Program-made: the position numbers and the translations under genes
DNA from: Zantedeschia hybrid cultivar
Taxonomy: Eukaryota; Streptophyta; Magnoliopsida; Alismatales; Araceae
Direction: 5' to 3'
DNA: 64,000 bases
Assembly: GCA_030544215.1 (NCBI GenBank)
Contig: JARZZO010000014.1
Location: 22,947,734-23,011,733, forward strand
Shown here: positions 1 to 13,100 of the stretch, piece after piece
How the letters are laid out: every line of letters starts with the position of its first letter
Position numbering within the stretch: the first letter of the stretch is position 1
Notes under the pieces: generated by a model
Told to the model about the DNA's origin: nothing
Databases searched by the model: none
What the model saw: the letters and a program-made list of their open reading frames with translations, nothing else

Positions 1-577
1 AGATATCGCGCACAAGACCTCTGCGTATTCTTCATCACTGTCTCATCACTACCTCAATTGATAACGCTTCCACCTACTCTTTTTCTTTTTCCTTCCCTAG
101 CCTCTCATCCTCCTTGCGCCTTGGATAGTCTCTCTTTATATAGCCTTCCTGGTCACAATAGTAACACGTCCGAGGAACCCGTGACTAGAGCGACCCTTGC
201 TTCCTCTAAAACCTTGCTCTCATTAGATCTCCCCTGACCTCGACCTATAACGAAAACATCACTCCTACCTGATGCCCCTTTGTCGTTACTCTTCCGTCGC
301 GACTAATTCATAAGCAATGAAGTGACCGCATCATCTAGGCTGAGAGTAACCTTCCTGAACAACAATGTGGTTACTATGTGAGTATATAACACATGCAATA
401 ATGCCAACAGGAGAAATGCTTTGTCTTTATCGATCTTCACGTCCAAGACAAGTACTTTCTTCAGGATCCCGTTAAACTCACTCAGATGGTCTTCCAATCA
501 TGTTCCCTCCGACATCCTCAAGCCATATAACTTCTTCTTAAGAAACAACATATTCGTCAACAACTTGGACTTATATA
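1..577 (-). pseudogene. Copia-type gag remnant, middle and zinc-knuckle part
   Basis: Minus-strand translation gives the UBN2/copia gag pattern: a KLYGLRMSEG-like helix near 500-550, then EDHLSEFNGI and a TTLL...LSLDDAVTSLL segment at 303-497. A zinc knuckle lies near 125-165 with CYYC kept, but the histidine and last cysteine of the CCHC box read as tyrosine. At least one in-frame stop precedes EDHL (near 508). Both altered knuckle residues and the stop fit C-to-T type decay. The gag is cut at 577 by a later insertion, and its N-terminal half reappears at 2487-2828. The window edge truncates the other side. Non-functional; family identification is firm, exact lineage is not. Confidence 0.75.
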
Positions 578-2486
578 GTAAGGACTAAGACTTCAGATAG
601 GTTTTTCAGGTCGGATTTAGTTTTGCAGTATCCAGTGTGGGGTTTCTTGAAGTTTGGGGTGGGCTTTGATTCACGTCCACTATGTTGGACGCCTTTTATG
701 AAAGGCGTCCTCCTGTACAGACGCAATTTAGAGACGTGCATGCGCGCCCTGTGGTGTTGCATGGTTGACCCCTATTTAGGCAATTGAAATACGTCTACCG
801 GTTTAGATTTAATTTAGCCAACTTTTGCATGACTATAACCCACCCCGTGCCACCCCTAGCCCAAGTTGAGGACACCTGGGGGGCGGGCCTAGGTGGGCTT
901 TGCTACGAACTCTACTCCCACTCTTCTCATTTCTCTTCTCTCTTTCTCTCTTCTCTTTTCTCCTCTTTCCCTCCACCCCTCCATTCTTCCGAGCTCTTCC
1001 TCCACCATTCCACCTCTCCAAGCCCCTTCTCCACGTCACCACCACCTCCACCTCCACCATGATCTCATTCTCCTCGAGTGGCAACCGATGTATTGGTGGG
1101 GATTTGGTATTGACAACAGTTTCAATGGCGGTTTGGTGGTGTGGTGAGTAGAATGTATGGCAACTTGGCGGTGGTGCTTCTATGGTATGGGGACTCTGCG
1201 TGAGTCGGAGGGAGTTCGAGTTAACTAGTAAGATGATGATCCTCATGTGAGTTTTGATCAGCTAAATGCATGATTTGATCATTTCATGTAGAAAATCATG
1301 GTTAGGATCTTTTCTTCTATCCTCCTTCATGTTAAGCTTGGACTTAAACCTATGCATATTGTGATTTTCATGTTAGTTATGATGGTTTCATGCTAAGTGG
1401 ATTATTCATGTTTTTATGAGGCTTTGTGAGGATTATGAGCATTCTTGTGAGGGGTTTCTCCTTGTGATAATCATGGTTGTTATGAATTTGAGATTATCAT
1501 GTTTGGTGGATAATTCTCTTATTAATGATGGTAATTGTGTATATATTGCTTATGGGATTGTGAAATCACATTTTACTTGGGTTTATAGGAGCCATTTCTT
1601 TACTATAATCTTTGTAAACTCGTGGTGATTCTTGTGGACGAGTTGTTATTCGGGTTGAGCAGGGAGAGGTTCTCCATGACCTAGTCTCGGGCATTGAAAC
1701 ACGCCCAGCCAGGTGGACACGATTTGCAAAAGGCGTCCACATGAGTGGACGCGATTCAAGCCCAGTTCTAATAATTTAAGGCGAGGGTCACCGTGTGGAT
1801 GCCAGGATAATATAGAGTGCCGGTGTGGGAGTGGCACACTGTGGAGCTTTGTCACTCCTATGACTGGGCAGAGGCAGAACCACTTAGGGCCAGGTAGGTC
1901 AGAGTAGTCTGAGGCTACCCGAGGGGTTGCTACTCTGTTTCAGCAGGTCAACGGTTACTATTTGCAGTTTCATTGTTACTCTTGTGTATTTACTTCCGAG
2001 CTATGTGATTTATTTATTTCTTTATTGTGCACATTTCTTGCCTATATCTTCACGTGTTGTGGTCATGTGTGGGGTGTAGAGATCGGGGATCCCTACAGAG
2101 CCCATTTCCATGTGTGACTCCTGCCCTACGTTTTCAGGTGAGGGTTCTCAGTTGGCTTAGGAGTTTTGAAAGTCTTTGAAGTTGTACGACAACAACCTTT
2201 CGTTCTAAGATATGTCTCGATGTAATTATGCTATTTTTATTTCGATCTATACACACTTTTTTTTTTTAAAGTTGTGGACAATATATTTATTTACTGAGTT
2301 GAATCAGACTGTAATAACTTTTACTTTCAACACTTTCTACTTTATAGTTCAATATTTAGTTATTATTTAGCTTAGTTTATCACTTATTGCTCGGACTTTT
2401 TTTGTGATCCTAGTTTGATCCAAAAATAACAATATGAAACTCATTTAGTAATCGGATCTCTGATTATAGGATGACAGGTCATTACA
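578..2486 (-). mobile_element. Retroelement-like insertion (possible solo LTR) inside copia gag
   Basis: The two halves of one gag reading are separated by this 1.9-kb block. Read on the minus strand it starts TGTAATGACC at 2486 and ends ...GTCCTTACT near 577. It is flanked by TATA-containing 5-bp sequences (GTATA/ATATA, one mismatch). The TG start and about 5-bp duplication suggest an LTR or solo LTR. The expected CA end is not intact, so the class is uncertain. No coding potential is seen; 900-1080 is merely CT/CCA-rich. A motif GGCGTCCAC...GTGGACG...ATTCAAGCCC occurs at 1730-1765 and, inverted, near 650-695. Confidence 0.45.
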
Positions 2487-2828
2487 TATACATGCTCTTC
2501 AACTTCTCCTAGACGTCATCGGATCATCCAAGTAGATCACCTCACAAAGCATGTTGTTTGACAGGGACAGTGGTATCGTATTGTTCGCTATGTCCTGCAT
2601 ATCCTGCGATGCCTTCACCGTCAACTTCTTTGACTTCTGAGACTTCTTGTTAAGAGCTTTCACTAATCTCTCTCACGGCTAGAAATTCTTCATATAATGC
2701 AGCCACAAAGTGAAGTCGTTGTAGCCGTTGAAGGGTTCTATGGAGAAGCTCATGACCCTTCCTTCTATCTTTTCATTTGTGACCTCTTTGTCCACTATCG
2801 ACGCTTCCCAATCAGGCGCCATCACCAT
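2487..2828 (-). pseudogene. Copia-type gag remnant, N-terminal part
   Basis: Minus strand from an ATG at 2826-2828. The reading contains a FSIEPFNGYNDFTLW stretch, the typical N-terminal copia gag motif (F-x-G-x-N-[FY]-x-x-W), followed by a short helical region. Stops (TAG, then TGA) follow within 20 codons of the motif. Near 2487 the reading approaches the KLKSMYM helix that should join the 1-577 piece. It is therefore the same gag, interrupted by the 578-2486 insertion and decayed by point mutation. Confidence 0.7.
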
Positions 2829-4469
2829 CAATCGCCTCGATCTTTATTGATCACCTGATCAACCCACACAAATTAGTCAAAAATAGTAGCATTCACCCGA
2901 TCCACACTGTCTAATGAATCCAGAGTGTCCAAAAATTTAGGGATGAACTCCTTGATTACTCAATTCTGCCACTGATTGCCTCCGGTCAAGCCCTTTGGTC
3001 GTCAGATCACTGCACCTCTAACACCGGTGAGCTTCTGCCATGTTAATGGGTACGGACAAGCCAGTAACCTGGATCCACTTTAGATGCCTCGTGGATCCTC
3101 CACCCGGACCTGAACCAGACCTAAAATCGGATCCAATTGACCAACAAGACAAAAGATCCACTAAAAGAAAGAAAAAGAAAGTTCTTTTCCAGCTGACCCA
3201 TTTTCCCTCTTTGTTGGACACGTGACCCCTCTCTTCTTTTTTTGTCTTTTCTTCCCTCTCTTCTTACCCTCCCTTCTTTTTCCTCACGAACGCAAGAAAG
3301 GGAAACATGGAGGAACCAGGGGCAGCCCCTCTGCCGCTGCTACCGCCGTTGCTTGCTACCGACGCCCTCGCCGCCAGTCGGCCGAGTCGCCAGCTGCTCC
3401 GGCTGCTGCCGCCATTGACCACCAGCAATCGGACCCCGTCCGGTGCTGCCTCCGCCAGTGCCTTCTTCTCCTTATTCCCTCTCCTCCCTCCTCACGAAGC
3501 CAAGATGGGGGAACGGGGAAGCCTCACCGCAGTCCCGTTTGGGCTGCCGCTGCAAGCACTAGCCACCGCCGGCTGACTCCCACCGCCAACTACTTTCAAC
3601 CGCGGGCCTCGGTGTCACCGCCGCCGCGTCCTACTGTTGCCGCCGCTCGAGTTGCTAGTGCACAGCCCCCAGCCACCGTTGCTGGTTGCCCACCGATCTG
3701 TCCATGCCACCTGGCCGAAGCCGCCGAGCACTGCCACAAACACAGCAGCAGTATCGTCGTGGTGCTGTCACTGTTGCTGGACTACCTGCCCTCTGCAGTG
3801 GCACCACTGCAGCGGGCGTTGCCCCAGCACCACCAGCCACTACTGGCAGCTTCACCGGTACAGTAGCAGAACCGCCACCAGCCTCCTGTCTTCATTGTCT
3901 CCGCAGCAGCAGCAGCACCGCCACCGCGCCACCAGCTCCCCCCGCACACACGACGCCGCGGTTGCAAGTCGCCCTCGTGAGATTACACTTATATTTACAG
4001 AAAAAAGAACCCCAGCAAATCTCCCTCAATTTGAGTTCGATTCTTAATCGGAACTCCACGTCCCTCACGAACTCCTACTATAGTCATCCGAGTCTACTTC
4101 GGATTCTACTTGTGGCCATCCGAACCCCGTCGGATTCAAAGCCACGCTGCACAACAATCTGACATATACAATAGTTTGTTTCAATTTGTGAAAGTAATTC
4201 CCCGCTCCACTTTGTTTGTAGAATGGTGAAAGAATAAGGTCATGTATGCTTAATAAATAATCTAGAATACCTAATCCCATCGAAATTCATTTTGTTATCC
4301 AAGTGGAGACATGATGCAATGCATTCTTTGGTGATGGATGCAACAAGTATTTCCTGTCATGAGTTCAGCGGAGTCTTGATGTTGGAACTCGTAAGCTGTT
4401 GACCCGACGGCCTGCTGCCACCGCTGGACCATTTGGATGGACTTCGAACAGCCCCTTGTGACTTCACGA
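2829..4469. other. Intergenic DNA, GC-rich low-complexity block, no gene
   Basis: 2829-3040 may be the leader upstream of the gag. 3040-4000 is CCG/CAG-rich and gives overlapping open frames on both strands rich in Pro, Ala, Ser and Arg, with no domain and no splice-consistent structure. It resembles retroelement leader DNA more than a gene. No TIR pair was found. Confidence 0.5.
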
Positions 4470-5635
4470 TTAAGAATAGAACATGGGGAATGATTTTTGA
4501 CAAAGATGTAAACCGTAACCCAATAATTTGACAACCCATTCGACAATTAATTTTTTGTGGGTTTTTAGACATCGACTTTCAAAAGTGACATGACATGTAG
4601 TGTCTTGAAATTTATTGTTAGAATAATTTCACATTAAAAAGGAATAAAAAATAATACTTAATATATATGGTCCCTACTTCCCTCAATATCTTAAGATTTT
4701 GAGTTGGATGCCTTAATAACAATAACTTCAATATGGTGTCCATGGTCACGAATCGGACCGCACACCCATCTTTGCGGTCCACGTACCTGATAGAGTCTAA
4801 AATCTGTTTGCACATGAGAGGGTATGTTAGAATAATCTCACGTCGAAAAAGAAGTAAAAGAAACAATACTTAGTATACATGGTGTCTATCCCACACAATA
4901 AGGTTATAGTTGGATGGCCGAATAATTTCAACACATAATCAGATTGTAATTCATACACCAATTTTTTAAACATGACAACTGAAAACTAATTGAGTATTAT
5001 TAAGATTAGAACATATATTCTACATTGAATATGTACTCTTATTCTAATTTTTTTATTCCATTACTAAACTTAGGCCAAGTTTGTAAACTAATGCATGGGA
5101 ATAAGATGCTTCATCTTAGTCTATTTCTGAATCCACTATCCGATAGTGACTGTTATGATTCTTTCTACAATTAATATCAGCCCTTGAATTTTAATCCAAA
5201 AGCTAATTTCAAATGGCACTTATGGTAAAATTAATCTCAATTATAGGTCAGTTTTTGTGCCGCATTCTGGAGTTCATCAGTTTAGTTCGATCATTATTTT
5301 TTTTACATTTTTACATGATAAGAAAAGTTTACATTTAAGCTTTTTATTTCTTAAATAATGATTAATTTTTATTCAAATTTAATTTTAAATATATATTTTA
5401 ATCATTAATTATCTGATAAATATACCAATAATCACTATATTACAAAGCTATTTGCAAATATAGTACTTTCCTATAGTTAACAAACAGTAAGTGAGTACAC
5501 TAGCTGCTTAAGGGATATGGTAAAGTCTACTATTCATTAGGATAAGGGAAGGAGAGAAGTCAAAGAACATAACAATAAAAGTGAACGAAAAATATCTAAA
5601 GGCCAACATACATGTTGGAGAATATGTCAATAATA
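4470..5635. repeat. Dispersed repeat copy A (paralogous to 15925-17112)
   Basis: Blocks shared with 15925-17112 in the same order and orientation include TTTGACAACCCATTCGA, CATACACCAATTTTT, GAAAACTAATT.AGTATT, CTTGAATTT.AATCCAA, ATTAATTATCTGATAA and GGCCAACAT/AGCCAACAT followed by GGAGAA.ATGTCAA. Copy A holds a TRIM (4616-4933) absent from copy B. Copy B has about 320 extra bases at 16267-16590. The nature of the parent sequence is unknown. Confidence 0.7.
4616..4933 (+). mobile_element. TRIM (miniature LTR retroelement), copy 1
   Basis: Two direct terminal repeats of roughly 110-118 bp, 4616-4733 and 4825-4933, both beginning TGTTAGAATAAT.TCAC and ending in a TTCAA(T/C)A-type end. The first is followed by TGGTGTCCATGG, a degraded primer-binding site of the TGGTATCAGAGC type. 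The second is preceded by a purine tract GAGAGGGTA. Internal length is about 90 bp with no coding capacity. A close relative lies at 31791-32103. A target duplication is not clear here. Confidence 0.7.
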
Positions 5636-6308
5636 TTTTATTATTTTTAAAATTATATCATAATATACAGATCCAAGTGTAGATAGACAAATATTTGTTT
5701 AGTTTATATAATTTACTAAAGGGTGACTCATTAGGCTGCAATTAATATGCAATACAAAGGGGGAAGTGATCGCGCGTGGGTGGTGGATCTGTACCTTTTT
5801 TATTTTTTATTTTATTTTTTGCTGGGGGAGGGAGGGGGTGTGTTTGGATATTCACCTTTGGAATCTTGGAAGAGGTACTTCCTTTGGAAACTTAGAAGGG
5901 AAGAGAGAATAATAATGGAATGCTTAATGAGTAAGTATTCACATTTAGAAACTTGGAGGAGAGATTTCCAGAGAAGGGGGACAGGATATTAATGAAATGT
6001 ATTCCGTGTGAAGAGAATTTCCTTTAATAACATTTAATTAGCTTTTTTAATTATGTCATAGTAAATTATATGAAAAGAATGGATGGTTGAGATCTAAAAT
6101 ATTAATCTAAAGGATTACATTCTTTGGATATCGTTTATTCCAAAATCATATATATAGCTGTACAAATGATATAATTACTTTATTACCTTGTAGCGATCGA
6201 ATTAAATTTAAATTTAAATGACAAATTTTCTTAACAAAGTGATAATTGTATGTTATGAAACTATTAATTACCTCGGATAAGACAAGGCGTTATGCAGATC
6301 CTTTTCAC
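5636..6308. other. AT-rich intergenic DNA, nothing identified
   Basis: AT-rich sequence with a T-run near 5800 and purine-rich tracts. No gene, RNA or clear transposon end was recognised. The 81-codon open frame around 5750-5990 has no family resemblance. Confidence 0.4.
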
Positions 6309-6895
6309 TTTGATTGGAGAATAGGAGAAGAATAAGGAAGAATAAAAAGAGAATAAGTTTAATTTAACTTTGACAAGTGGAATGACTTATATCGGTGCAG
6401 AATAGTCTATTCGGAGAATAAGGAGAATAAGCAATTCGACTTTAGACCTAAAAATTGCTTATCCTTCTTATTATGCCAGTGGGTCTCACAGAATTATCAA
6501 AGCGAAGCACCCCTTATTTTAATATACGTTATTCCGGATAAATAATTCCGGATTAACTTATTCTGCAATCAAATTCCGGATTAACTTATGATGATCATAC
6601 ATTTTTTTTCGTTACGTTTCAAGTACATCCTGCGCACCTCAATTTGATTGCAGAATAGGTTACTCTGGAATTATTTATCCGGAATAACGTATACTAGAAT
6701 AAGGGATACTTAGTTTTGATAATTCTGTGGGACCTACTGGCGGAATAAGAAGGATAAGTAATTCTTGGGTCTAGAGTCGAATTTATTCTCCGAATAAGCT
6801 ATTCTGCACCGGTATAAGTCATTCCGCTTGTCAAAGTTAAATTAAGCTTATTCTCCCTTTATTCTTTCTTATTCTTCTCTTATTCTCCAATCAAA
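6309..6895. mobile_element. Fold-back / long-TIR element
   Basis: The block begins TTTGATTGGAGAATA and ends with its reverse complement. Each arm is about 250-275 bases and the arms match at close to nine bases in ten over the stretches compared (for example AATTTAACTTTGACAAG, GGTGCAGAATAG, ACGTTATTCCGGATAAATAA). The unpaired centre is about 60 bases (6580-6640). No open frame. It ends about 275 bases before the TIC32-like start codon. The target duplication was not resolved, so the superfamily is open. Confidence 0.8.
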
Positions 6896-7169
6896 CAATA
6901 AAAATTATTATTTATTCTAATTAAAATAAGTATTAATATTCTAATTAAAATAAGTATTAATGATAATATATTGCATTTATAGTTTATTTTTCTTGTTTTA
7001 AGCAGAACAGTAATTTCCTTTACAGTAATTTATTTATTTATTCTAATTTCCGGACGTACGCAACTCAAACCGGTCCCGAGGAATAAGGAGTGGGAGAGGG
7101 TTGAAGAAAGGAAGAACATAAGGAAAGAAGAAGGGCAGGGAAGGGGAGGAGAAGTGGAAGGAGGTTGAG

Positions 7170-10100
7170 ATGGGGCAGTGGAACTGGTTCTGGAGACCCA
7201 GCCCGTCGGGTTTCGGCTCTTCTTCCACGGCGGAGCAAGTCACCGACGGCATCGACGCCAGCCACCTCACGGCCATCGTTACAGGTTCTCTCTCTCTCTC
7301 TCCCTCTCTCTCTCCAATGACCATCTCCATCTGCGCCACTTCAGAAGTTCTCTCTAGGTTCGAGAGCCAAGTCCTCACCGTTCGGTTCTTGCTGCTTATG
7401 GTAGTTCTCTGATGATTCCTTTACTTCAGCTGGTAGTAACCTTTGAGGGGAAGGGGCTGAGGTCTGAGCTGCACAGAGCCTAAGATCAGACATCAGAGGG
7501 GAACGCGAGGGCCACAACCTCCCGTTGGAGGCCATCGTGACGCACTCCGTTTTGTTGCTTCTTGTGTTCTCCATCCTCCCGAGTCCAGAGCCACCACTTC
7601 TTTATCCTCCCTTATCTTCGGGTAAACGGACGTTGGAAACGGATACGTGGGAATCTGACGTCCTAGAGACCGAGGTCTGTCCTCTAGGTTGTTTTAAGTC
7701 TGAGCCATTCAGAGGGCTCCACACCCTCCTTTTCCTTCTTAAGAACGAAATCTCCGCTTCCGTGATGCTTGAAATAGCTTTCCATTAGTAAATAGTTTAA
7801 GGTTACGCGTGCATCTAACTTATCTGATTTTGAATAATAATATTTAATCTAAAATATAAATTTGTAAATCAAAATAATCTCCAGGCCAAGACCTAATATC
7901 AAAAGCGCAGTCTGAGTCGCTCTGAAGGGGTACAAAGTTACCAAGGTTATTTTTGTATGAGGGGTTTTTTAATTTTTAAATATACATATCAAAATAAGTT
8001 AATTTTTTTCATAGACTTCTTTTCTAGGTAGAATGCATTTTTTTAAAAATTGAGGGCTAGAAAAACTTCCAAAAACTTGGGGGGGGCACAAAGCATTTGG
8101 CCGTGTAAAATATAGTAGACTGGGTCTAGAAGGAAAAGAGGGGTGGGAATTTGGAGAAGGCGTGAAGGAGACAATTGTCCCCCTTGCTCCCCCCGTCTAC
8201 TACCTGCATATTTCATGTGGATTAGTTAACAAATTACCCTAAAATATACCTTAATCCATTTTTCTAGATTAACAAATTGATACGGTTTAATTTGTTTTCA
8301 GGTTTCTAAACCCATTTTGATCTGTAGATGCCTGATCTCATCTGATGTTAATTAATTAGTTAATTGGAGGGAATCTATCTTTGTTATTCTAAGCATCGTA
8401 AAAAATCCTAAATGTACTTTGAGTTTGTTTTACATTAAGCAATTGGGTTTAAATTTATACGTGCATAGTTTTTGCTTGTTGAGTTGGACTTCTGTATTAC
8501 ATCTTGCAATTTGAATGTGATATAATAATTTTTTTATTTTAAATTTTTAGGCTCAATTATGAATCGCATCTAAAAATTGTGTTATGCTTAGTTAACAAGC
8601 TCATCGTGCGTGATCTTATTTGTTCTCTAAATAACTATGTAAAAAAGTGACATGCGAATAATATGTTGTCTAAATCTTACTTACAGGTTTGTAAGTAACT
8701 TTATGTCCAATTGAATCCAATTCGTATCTATAGTAATATTTAGTCAAGCTTTTAATTCTTCATTCATATAAATCAACATAAATCAAACTCTCTCAACCAG
8801 GTTCGACACATTTATGATCCGAATATTAGCTAAGTAGATGTGACCCGTAGCTACGGGTCAGACCCCGGTTTGCGCAAGCCATTGTGATCAGGTAGAGCAG
8901 GCCATGATAAGAATTTAGAAACCCATTTATTCGGATTTAAGATCTCTTGTATCCAAAAATTTTAGATCCCAGGAGCTTTCAATTTTTATTTTTTTCATCT
9001 TAGTTTTCCTTCTCTCTACCTGCTTGATTAATCTGCCAGTCAATGATGTTAAAGGATTCATGAAGCCCTGAAAATTTAAGTAAATCTCATTCTGTGTCAA
9101 ATTGGAATTGGGATTTTTTGGACTCAAAACTCTAATGAGATTGAAGTGGCCAAGCTGACGGTACTTAGCGATGCAAATGGGCTGAATTTGGAGCATTTTT
9201 TAAGGTGAAGGTTATGCTGTCAGTTTTTTAAAAAATTGTTAGCTAGCTAACTTATAAGTTGAAAACTTAGCCACATGCTTAAATTTTCAATAACGTATGC
9301 ATTTGATTTAGAAGAGATTTGTCTTTATGACTTATTCATTATGTCGATTTTTAAAAAAATAGTACTTCTAAACTAGTAATACGATGAATAACCGGCTCAC
9401 CGGTTAAACTGCATTTGGTTTTTTGCATATATACTCTAAAAAGTAGTATGTTTATATATACCTCCAACTCACATGTATTGTATGAAACACGCTTGAAAAC
9501 CTCATAAACACTGCAGCTATACCCCTCCGTCAATTAAATATTGTTAACTCTAACCAAATATGTTAAAAAGATTCTATGAATTATGATAAGACTAAGGGCA
9601 TATATGCAAAATCTTAGTAAATTTAGGTGTATGTGTATAAGTATCTGTAATTATGTAAAAGTATCTGTAAACTTTTTAACATATTTCGTTAGCATCAATG
9701 ATATTTTGACTGAGGGACATAGTTGCAACATATCCGATATTTTCAGAGATATTACGTACAATATATGGTAGTCGGAGGAATAATATAAATACTCTTAATT
9801 TTCAAGAGTATATTTGTAAAAAAATTCCAACCGCATTTGATCTGGGCAGGCGCAACCAGCGGCATCGGGAAGGAGACGGCGCGGGTGCTGGCCCTGCGAG
9901 GCGCCAGGGTCGTCATCCCCGCCCGCACGCTCGAAGCCGGCGCCAAGGCGAAGGAGAGCCTGCTGGAGGGCAACCCCGCCGCCAAGATCGACGTCATGCA
10001 GATGGACCTCGCCTCCCTCGCCTCCGTGGAGTCCTTCGCCCGCTCCTTCCTCTCCTCCAACCTCCCCCTCAACATCCTCATGTGAGTAGAAAGAACCACA

Positions 10101-13100
10101 TGCCGAAGTACTGTTCAGCTAGCTAGCCATGTTTATGCATTCCTCACCCTTCATTTCTGGAGAAAACTGAAATGGCTCGTCATCTTCTTTCTTGTTCCTT
10201 CTTCCTCTACGCGTTGAGAAAACAGCAATAATGCAGGCATCATGTGGTGTCCATTCCAGTTGTCCAGGGATGGAGTGGAGCTGCAGTTCGCCACCAATCA
10301 CCTTGGTAATTAGTTGCCCATCAGTAGTTGAAACTTCAAAATAATATCAGCTCCTCAGCTCCGGCCGCACCAGCTGTTGTTTTGTTCCTTTTCTGGGGGA
10401 GGAGAGTAGAAATAAGAAAAAGGGCAAAGGAGAGACTTGGATCACATTTGGGTTCTGGGTTACCATATTTTATAAGTCTTTTCAGTAGCTACATATGTGA
10501 CTGGATTTACGTGCAAACTAAACACAGGGCACTTCTTGCTGACGAAGCTGCTGCTGGAGAAGATGAAAGCCACGTCCAAGAAGACGGGGATACAGGGCAG
10601 GATCATCAACGTTTCATCCACTGCCCACAGGGGGAGCGATGCTTCCTGGCTTGATTTGGATACCATTAACGACCAGTCCAAGTAAATTAACGAACAAACA
10701 TGGTTTCTAGATCACTTCTTTTGAAGTAGGCTCCCATACGTCTTCTCACATGATGTGCAGGTATAGTCTCACTACATCATGTGATGCATGATGTGAGAAG
10801 GCGCATGAAAAGGTCTATCTCAAAAGATGATCACCAAAACATTTCATCTAGATCGGGTTCGATATTGCCTCTCCTTGTCTTGGCAGGTACCGGGGTCACC
10901 GTGCTTACGCTAGGTCCAAGCTGGCAAATATACTGCATGCTAATGAGCTATCCAGGCGTTTGCAGGTTGGTAAACCAATCTGTATACCTGCATCAGTCGG
11001 AAGGATATAAGAACAGAGCCAAGGGGCTTTTACACGAAACAAGATCATCTGTTCGAAGTTGAAGTGCGTCGGGCCATTTGTAGGGACTGGATCCACCTAT
11101 ACACATGCAATTAACTCAACACTACCCAATGGTATTGGTAAAAACCATCATAGAAATTGTCCTTTTATTTTACATAGAGGGATCAATTCCAGTCCATCTC
11201 AAAGCAACCTATCAAGGATGTGATTTAGAAGTGGTCAAAAGGATATTTCGATCAAGAAAAACAAACATGTGGGCGGAGGACAGGTGCATCTATCAACTAA
11301 GGCGAAAATTAGAACACCTGTCAGCGTCGGATTTTCCTTCATCAAACCTAACTTCATACAGTACTAGCATATGGTTTGTGAGTTAAGAGGACCTGCATCT
11401 GTGTAACCATCTCAAAATTTATACGAAGTGCAAGTTTCGTCCTCTTGTTTTGTTTAATTTGCTGACGAACCTTTAAATCTGCATCAGGAGGAGGGGGCCA
11501 ACGTGACGGCCAATTCATTACATCCGGGAGTAATACTTACCAACATCGCACGCTACCTAGAACTCAATTGTAAGTGAGACCCGCTATATATTTGATCTCT
11601 TCTTTTTTGCAACTCCACTTAAAAGGCACTGTGATTTTTGGCAAAAAAAAAAAAAAGAAACTAAGAGGCATTGCATCCGCCATGTGCAGCTTTTGTCCTC
11701 TCACTAGCTACTTTGGCAAAGCCTTTTTTTAAGAGTGTACCGCAGGTATGTAGCTCTTCTTATCCTTTGCGTCGCTGCAAATCTTTGTCAATTCTCTTAT
11801 TAGAAGATTGAAAGATCCTTCCGAGTGCACCACATCCACATACCTTGACGTTTACTATAATTTAGGAGCTATTTGGCACCCTTTTCAACTTGAAACACTT
11901 GTTGACTTCTCCTAAAATAAGGTGAACGTACGGCATCCCTTGATATTTGATAGAGATTTTACTTTTCAGTCCGTACAGTCTTTCAATATTCTCTATAAGT
12001 TCTTACAATTTTTATATTCCTTATTAATTCTTACAATTATTTAAAACGACCATATATAAAAGCCTTCAAGCCTCTCTTAAAGGCCTTTCTAAAGAGACTT
12101 TTTGAAGATGATTCAAAGATTGTAAAGAGTTTTAAGGAAATATGAAAATTGCATGAGTTTATAAGAAATATTGAAAGATTATAGAGACTGAAAGATAAAA
12201 ATCCCTACATAATATGATTTAGGTGTTGTTCCGCATCCCTTTTAATTAAATACTTTTGAGGAATATCTAGTTTATACACTCTCGACTCCCATCTATTGAT
12301 ATAAGAGTAATGCTTGCTGCACGACTATAAGTGCAAACGAGGTGAAGTGGATTGAACCATTCACATGGAGTTTGTCTCTCCCATTAAATGTGCGTCGACA
12401 TGATATGTGCATCATGGAAAGTCAGATTCAAAAAATAAATAAATAATTTAAAAAAATTGCCCACCAAACTTAATCTTTCAAAGCATAAACTGTGCTCTCG
12501 AGAATATGATCGAGCTCTCTAGAGCATAATGACGCCCTCAAGAGCATGATGCTCTAGAGAGTATCAATGCTTTCTAGAGCATCATGCTCTCGAGACCATC
12601 ATCCACAACCAGGATCATGCTCCGAAGAGTATGATACTTTGGAGAAACTTTTAGAGCATCATGCTCTCGAAAGCATAATTATGCTATCGAGAGTCCAATC
12701 ATGTTCTCAAGAGCACAATCCAGACTCTGGAAAAAAAAGTCTAACGGGTAAATTTATTTATTTATTTTTTAATATGACCCATTATGTGTCCGACGAGTTG
12801 ATGATGGCGACGTGCATCTAATAAGGGAGATCGCTCTCATGTAGGCTTTCCTAGTGGCAGAACGGGGTTGAGGGGCTCAAGCCACATCACCTCATTTTGC
12901 ACCTGCGATAGTGCAGCAAGCATTACTCTAAATATTATTGATATCCTTCAAAAGGTTTTGCAATTATTCCTTTCATATCAAAATGTCATAAAGGAGTATG
13001 CCAAAAAGGTTTAGATAATGTTAAGGATAATTGCATATATAATCTTGTTAAAAGTATAGTTACGCTTTTATTTATCTTATTTCTGCACTATTTTTAATAA

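Noticed and set aside
833..1246. Open frames around a CT/CCA-rich stretch
   Set aside because: Simple-sequence composition within a retroelement-like insertion; no family resemblance.
3222..4162. Overlapping long open frames in a GC-rich block
   Set aside because: Pro/Ala/Ser/Arg-rich on both strands, no domain, no splice structure; composition explains the open frames.
7525..7788. Possible alternative first exon of the TIC32-like gene
   Set aside because: No in-phase donor joining the Rossmann exon was found and the sequence lacks family motifs; exon 7170-7284 encodes the conserved N terminus.
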